Shown: positions 12,453 through 16,638 of the stretch, in pieces
Numbering within the stretch: position 1 is the stretch's first letter
How the letters are laid out: every line of letters begins with the position of its first letter
Assembly: GCA_002469525.1 (NCBI GenBank)
Contig: DKME01000178.1
Span: 1 to 16,638, forward strand
From: Actinobacteria bacterium UBA7422
Lineage (GTDB): Bacteria > Actinomycetota > Actinomycetes > S36-B12
Length of the DNA stretch: 16,638 bases
Reading direction: 5' to 3'
Translations under genes and position numbers: made by a program
Notes under the pieces: model-generated
What the model saw: only the letters and a program-made list of their open reading frames with translations
Databases searched by the model: none
What the model was told of the DNA's origin: nothing

Positions 12453-15188
12453 TTAGCCATGAGTTATCTGGCTGGGTCCATCAGTTTCACGTGAGACAAC
12501 AATCCGATCTGGGAATCGGTCCTTCATTTCGCTCACGTGACTGATCACCCCGATTGTTCTCCCACCTGACTTGAGTTGATCTAGTTGATCTAGTACACGT
12601 TCAAGGGTGTCCGAGTCGAGGGAGCCGAAACCTTCGTCGACAAAAAGTGTTTCCAAGGCCACTCCACCAGTCTCACTTTGAACTACGTCAGCCAAACCCA
12701 AGGCCAGGGACAGGGAAGCGTAAAACGTTTCACCACCCGAGAGAGATTTAGTCGGGCGTGGGTATCCCGTTGACTCATCCATGATATTAATTCCTAGGCC
12801 TGTTTTTCCAACACCCTGTGCGCTTTCGTCGAGGATGAAGGAAAGACGACCGCTACTCATCTTGCGTAAATGCAGAGATGCGGACTCCAAAACATGTGCG
12901 AATCGAAGTTGCAGTGCGTAGCTTTCCAAAGTCAGTTTCTTCGTGTTAATCGAAGAAGAGGCGCTCACAAGGCCACCCAAGGTCACGGCGTCATTTACTT
13001 CAACCAAGAGTTTCTCAACCCCCTTGGATTCCCTTTCGAACTTGGCAACCAAACGAATTGCGGCCTTTAGAGCGTTTTCGGCAAGGGTCTGCAGTGCCTC
13101 GGCATTTTCCAGCTCAACTTGCGCCGCCTGAAGTTCTCCTTCAAGGCGAACAAGTGATTCTTCAAACTCTACAGAATTGAGGTTCTTAATCTCAGGGCTA
13201 AGCGAGTGTGCAACCTTCTCAAGATTCCTACTGACCTCTAGCCATTCACCTAATCGACTTGTTTTTGCAACCAGTTCAGCCAACTCCTCACCTGCATTTT
13301 TGCCTGGCTCAACCAGTCTCGACATTTCTTGTTCCTTGTTCTCCAACTCGGCATCAAACTTGATCAAGGCAGCACTCGTGTTCGCGGCTTCCTTGGCTGA
13401 ATTTTCCACAGCGACCTTACGTTTCTCAAAGTCAAGTTTCGCTTGGGCAAGTTCTTCCTCACGCGTGTGCATTTGATCCGCGAGCTCTCGTTGTTTAACA
13501 AGTTCCAGGCTCAATCTTTGTAGTTCTTCACTTACCGTCTGAGGTGAAAACCCCGAACATGTTGCACTCAGGGCAGCCAATGAAAGCTTGGATTCCTCAA
13601 GTGCCAGAGTCAGGTCTTGAACGAGCAACTTCTGTGAATCACGCACGATTTTTGCGGCAACGACGTCACCTTCACATTCTTCAATGTGCAACTCGGTGAC
13701 CGGTTTCACACCAACTGGCATGTCTGCGGGAGCGGGATGCTCAACGCTTCCACACACCGAGCATGGCTCGCCTTTGTGAAGTTGACCAGCCAGCACAGCC
13801 ACCCGTTGCGTGAGTTGCGAACGCATGGCCTGCGAGAGAACCAATTCAGCTTTCGTGACATCGTGCTCATGGATTTCTAAAAGTGATTTCTCATCTTGGA
13901 GTATTCCGTGGGATTTTGTAATTGCAACTTCCAATTCGGAACATTCTTCAAGTTGTAGTCCAATTTCCTCCTCCGCACGCACTTGCTTCTCAAGCTCAAC
14001 CCCTGCGACTGCCGCCTGAGAGCTCTGAGCTATTTCTCGCTCTAATATTGTTTGAATTCGCGGATACTCCTCTAGCGACTCATTCAATTCAGTAAGTTCG
14101 AGGGTCCACCTATCCAATTCCTCAACTAACTTCGTACGGTCACTTTCACGCTGTGCTTCTCCAGACTGCCAGTCGACAAGAGGTTTCAACTGACCTATCC
14201 GCTCACGGGTTTCGCTAATTACGGCTGGTATGCGTTCAATCGAAAGGTCCAACTCGGAGGGGTTAAGGACGGACTGCGCAAGGACTGCAGACTCGCTGGC
14301 TTTCACAAACTCGTCAAGTTTCAACTTAGTTTGTTCGAGCTTGTTGAACTGGATCTCAAGGGGGTGGCAAATTTCACGCATCTTCTGGAGTGAATCCTGG
14401 GCAAGTACGTGACCTTGCTCGAAATAGGCAATCACCTCAGAGGTGACACTCGCCGGGTTGGTAGTTTTCGCCTCGACCAATTCATGGACTCGATCCAGCA
14501 ATTCTTGAGGGTCTGTGTCGGAAAGAAGCCCTTGGATCTGAACGGCGGTGTCACGGGTTCCCACACGAGCTTGGTTCACCTTGGCTACTGCTGCCTTGCC
14601 ACGTTCGTCGAGTTCTGACTGCAGCTTCTGGTAGTAGTTATCTCCCAGAAGGTCACGAAGGGCCTTGAGGCGATCGGTTGGGTTCATGCGGAGTAGCGCC
14701 GCAAACTCACCTTGGGCAAGAACCACTAGTTGACGAAATTTTTGGGCGTTGAGGTTCAACAGGTCGGCAAGATACGTTCCGATTTCGTTGGCCTGCGTGT
14801 AAGCCAGATTCTGTTCACCATTCGAATCGAATCTAATAAGTGATTGGGTGGCAGCGCGTTTAGTTTCACCCGAGCCATTCTTTTTGGTGAATGAATACGG
14901 GATTCCTCGTGTAATTGTGTGCCTTACCCCCTTAACAGAAAAGTCAAGAATTATTTCCGAGCGATCTGGGCCCGCGCTGTAATCACTGCGCATTCGATCC
15001 TTGGCCGACTCCTCACCACTTAGGGTGCTGAACAGCGCGTAGGTGATCGAGTCAATGATCGTTGTCTTTCCTGCTGCCGTTGGACCGTCGATTAAAAACA
15101 AACCTGAGGCGCCCAACGCTTCGAAGTCAATTATTTGCCGGTCACGAAATGGTCCAATGCCACATATTTCAAGTCGGTGAATTCTCAC
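12453..15188 (-). CDS. sbcC: Exonuclease subunit SbcC (Rad50-like SMC ATPase)
   Basis: SbcC is the ATPase of the SbcCD nuclease, which opens DNA hairpins and trims blocked double-strand ends. At 911 residues it is slightly short for the family (about 1,000), the difference probably lying in the coiled coils. Visible in order are the N-terminal RIHRLEICGIGPF strand, Walker A GPTAAGKT (35-42), a Q-loop region in LVVLAQGEFAALLR, a long Glu/Leu-rich coiled coil, the zinc-hook Cys476-Ser-Val-Cys479, the returning coil, the ABC signature SLSGGET (815-821), Walker B LETLFVDEG (Asp851, Glu852), the D-loop GSLD, and a late His (VISHVSEM). Its GTG start overlaps the sbcD stop by 4 bp (GTGA), indicating translational coupling. 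It is the last gene of the dnaB-sbcD-sbcC run. Confidence 0.95.
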   Translation of the reverse strand: MRIHRLEICGIGPFRDRQIIDFEALGASGLFLIDGPTAAGKTTIIDSITYALFSTLSGEESAKDRMRSDYSAGPDRSEIILDFSVKGVRHTITRGIPYSFTKKNGSGETKRAATQSLIRFDSNGEQNLAYTQANEIGTYLADLLNLNAQKFRQLVVLAQGEFAALLRMNPTDRLKALRDLLGDNYYQKLQSELDERGKAAVAKVNQARVGTRDTAVQIQGLLSDTDPQELLDRVHELVEAKTTNPASVTSEVIAYFEQGHVLAQDSLQKMREICHPLEIQFNKLEQTKLKLDEFVKASESAVLAQSVLNPSELDLSIERIPAVISETRERIGQLKPLVDWQSGEAQRESDRTKLVEELDRWTLELTELNESLEEYPRIQTILEREIAQSSQAAVAGVELEKQVRAEEEIGLQLEECSELEVAITKSHGILQDEKSLLEIHEHDVTKAELVLSQAMRSQLTQRVAVLAGQLHKGEPCSVCGSVEHPAPADMPVGVKPVTELHIEECEGDVVAAKIVRDSQKLLVQDLTLALEESKLSLAALSATCSGFSPQTVSEELQRLSLELVKQRELADQMHTREEELAQAKLDFEKRKVAVENSAKEAANTSAALIKFDAELENKEQEMSRLVEPGKNAGEELAELVAKTSRLGEWLEVSRNLEKVAHSLSPEIKNLNSVEFEESLVRLEGELQAAQVELENAEALQTLAENALKAAIRLVAKFERESKGVEKLLVEVNDAVTLGGLVSASSSINTKKLTLESYALQLRFAHVLESASLHLRKMSSGRLSFILDESAQGVGKTGLGINIMDESTGYPRPTKSLSGGETFYASLSLALGLADVVQSETGGVALETLFVDEGFGSLDSDTLERVLDQLDQLKSGGRTIGVISHVSEMKDRFPDRIVVSRETDGPSQITHG

Positions 15189-16348
15189 GGTGTGACGCCA
15201 TGTGAATTAACGCTCTCAATGGCACCCTGAACCAAGCTCCTTTGCGAGTCTGAAATTTCTCCATTAGTTACGTGACTAATGAATCCCGCAGCAATCTCAA
15301 TGGGCGGCGTGGTTTGTGGGTCGAGTCTTTCTGTAATGGATAACGGCCCTGTTCCGCCTTTGGGAGTGAACTCAATGTGTTTCAGGTTTGGGAATCGCAC
15401 AATCAGGCGTTCACGGGTTCGATCCTGTCGAACCGGATCGGTCACCATGGCTCGCACCCAACTGCCCTCGTGAACCGAGAACTCTGGGCTCTCCAGCAGC
15501 TCGTGCAGTTCACCTGTCACAGTTACCAGCGGACCTGGCACCGGTGTCAAAATATCTTGGTAGGTGATCGGACCTACGGCAGGAATCTCGATAAGTGTGA
15601 CACTCTTATTGTGCTTCTCCTCTGAAAAGGAAAAGGGCAAAGGAGAGCCTGAATACTTCACAACCGTGTCCGAACCTGCTGGACTCTTGATTACTTGCGA
15701 GCCATGCAAATGTCCCACAGCAACGTAATCCACTCCAGCAAAAACAGTCGAAGGTGCGTCACCGATCCCGCCTATCTCAAGGGAGCGTTCTGAATCGCTG
15801 CCGCTTCCACCAGTAATGAATGCGTGCGATACAACCACCGACCGAACCTCTGTTCGGGCATTCAAGTCGGAATTGATTCGCGCCATTGCCGCACTAAGAA
15901 CTCCTGTGTGACTGCGCTCGGACTCCAACTCGTTGAAAACTACCTCGGGCTGGAGGTACGGAATTCCGTAGACAACTAAGTTGGTGCCGTCACTTCCCCT
16001 GATCTCAAGTGGAACGTTGATTTCTGAAATTTCAGAACGAATATGCACTCCGTTAGTCCGCATGAGTTCACTGCCAAAACCAAGTCGAATTGCAGAATCA
16101 TGATTCCCGGGCGTGACAAAGACCGGACACACCGCACTCACATCAACTAGTGCCCGATTAAAGAGTCGAACAGACTCTGCGGGTGGGACCGCCCGGTCGT
16201 AGACGTCACCTGCAATAACAATAAGTTCAACCCGCTCGATCGCTACCAACTCAAGCAGCCAGTCAACGAAAACTTCCTGGTGGCTGTGCATGCTCTCTGA
16301 CAAAAAAGTCCGACCTAAGTGCCAATCGGATGTGTGCAGAATTCTCAT
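15185..16348 (-). CDS. sbcD: Exonuclease subunit SbcD (Mre11-like nuclease)
   Basis: This is the Mn2+-dependent nuclease partner of SbcC. The 387-residue protein carries all metallophosphoesterase motifs: Asp8 and His10 in SDWHLGR, Asp48 in AGDVYDR, Asn82-His83-Asp84 in PGNHD, His175 in VVSHAF, and His213/His215 in VGHLHG. The SERSLEIGGIGDAP segment before the last motif is typical of actinobacterial SbcD. The C-terminal third is the capping domain that docks on the SbcC coiled-coil base. The ATG at 16348 is preceded by a GGGGGA ribosome site with 4-nt spacing. It follows dnaB by 23 bp and overlaps sbcC by 4 bp, so the three genes are probably one transcript. Confidence 0.95.
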   Translation of the reverse strand: MRILHTSDWHLGRTFLSESMHSHQEVFVDWLLELVAIERVELIVIAGDVYDRAVPPAESVRLFNRALVDVSAVCPVFVTPGNHDSAIRLGFGSELMRTNGVHIRSEISEINVPLEIRGSDGTNLVVYGIPYLQPEVVFNELESERSHTGVLSAAMARINSDLNARTEVRSVVVSHAFITGGSGSDSERSLEIGGIGDAPSTVFAGVDYVAVGHLHGSQVIKSPAGSDTVVKYSGSPLPFSFSEEKHNKSVTLIEIPAVGPITYQDILTPVPGPLVTVTGELHELLESPEFSVHEGSWVRAMVTDPVRQDRTRERLIVRFPNLKHIEFTPKGGTGPLSITERLDPQTTPPIEIAAGFISHVTNGEISDSQRSLVQGAIESVNSHGVTP

Positions 16349-16352
16349 GTAT

Positions 16353-16358
16353 CCCCCA
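16353..16358 (-). promoter_or_regulatory. Shine-Dalgarno site of sbcD
   Basis: GGGGGA on the minus strand lies 4 nt before ATG 16348 within the 23-bp gap after dnaB. It supports the chosen start and contrasts with the Shine-Dalgarno-less first genes of other units in this window. Confidence 0.55.
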
Positions 16359-16371
16359 AGCGGCAGGCGAA

Positions 16372-16638
16372 CTAAATTGAGTCGCGCGCCATGTCGACAA
16401 AACGCGAGTAGTGACCTTGGAATGCAACGTTAATGGTTGCGGTTGGACCATTGCGGTGCTTGGCGACAATAAAGTCTGCTTCACCTGCCCGAGGTGACTC
16501 ACGGTCATAGGCGTCTTCGCGGTGAAGAAGGACGACCATGTCCGCATCTTGCTCCAAGGATCCCGACTCGCGAAGGTCAGAAAGCATTGGTCGCTTGTCC
16601 TGGCGTTGCTCCGGGCCACGGTTGAGCTGACTGATTGC
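16372..16638 (-). CDS. dnaB: Replicative DNA helicase DnaB, C-terminal end (5' part outside window)
   Basis: The frame is open to the right edge and shows the last 88 codons of the RecA-like motor domain. AISQLNRGPEQRQDKRPMLS, the SDLRESGSLEQDADMVVLLHREDAYD segment and KHRNGPTATINVAFQGHYSRF are near-diagnostic of bacterial, especially actinobacterial, DnaB. This includes the arginine-finger and DNA-loop region. DnaB is the hexameric 5'-3' helicase of the replication fork. An ATG at 16587 is internal, not a start. Whether the unseen part contains an intein, frequent in actinobacterial dnaB, cannot be told. It is followed 23 bp downstream by sbcD. Confidence 0.95.
   Translation of the reverse strand, partial: AISQLNRGPEQRQDKRPMLSDLRESGSLEQDADMVVLLHREDAYDRESPRAGEADFIVAKHRNGPTATINVAFQGHYSRFVDMARDSI

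Noticed and set aside
1..16638. CRISPR arrays, insertion sequences, tRNA genes, prophage or toxin-antitoxin loci
   Set aside because: No regularly spaced repeats, transposase or integrase motifs, terminal inverted repeats or tRNA cloverleaf segments were found; nearly all sequence is accounted for by housekeeping-type genes.

Overview
The window reads as chromosome of an actinobacterium (Actinomycetota) with moderate rather than high GC. The pointers are a mycothiol-dependent maleylpyruvate isomerase family protein, the actinobacterial Pat/HisC2 type of aminotransferase, typical actinobacterial SbcD and DnaB sequences, and -10-like hexamers placed 6-7 nt before several start codons, as in the leaderless transcripts common in that phylum. 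The compact layout, with gaps from negative to about 165 bp, would suit a streamlined planktonic lineage, but the genus cannot be named from this sequence. No tRNA, rRNA, CRISPR array, insertion sequence or phage gene was seen. No gene-free stretch reaches 300 bp.

Layout, left to right. (1) 1-408 (+) is the 3' end of an L,D-transpeptidase. (2) 420-1217 (-) is a nitrilase-superfamily amidohydrolase, divergent from a MDMPI-family protein (1303-2124, +). (3) 2163-3185 (-) is a CydA lacking its C-terminal third and any CydB partner, divergent from a YedA-type DMT exporter (3352-4269, +). (4) ppk2 and a pat/hisC aminotransferase form a minus-strand pair (6163 down to 4220); pat overlaps the exporter tail to tail by 50 bp. 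(5) A membrane-anchored SpoIIE-type phosphatase with a CHASE3-like sensor (6235-7761, +) is followed after 20 bp by a secreted clan GH-A glycoside hydrolase (7782-9068). (6) A strong bidirectional hairpin separates these from a minus-strand pair: a SulP anion transporter (11994-10507) and a class III aminotransferase (10475-9123). (7) A small MazG/DCTPP-like pyrophosphohydrolase (12052-12438, +) faces the minus-strand run dnaB (partial), sbcD, sbcC (16638-12453).

Functionally this is mostly housekeeping: DNA replication and repair (DnaB, SbcCD), nucleotide sanitation (MazG-like), polyphosphate-driven nucleotide phosphorylation (PPK2), amino acid transamination, transport and envelope work. 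I found no clear undescribed defence or mobile system. The points most worth a second look are the truncated, apparently orphan cydA with an inverted repeat over its probable promoter, the recurrent leaderless-type promoter spacing, and the linkage of a CHASE3/SpoIIE signalling phosphatase to a secreted glycosidase.
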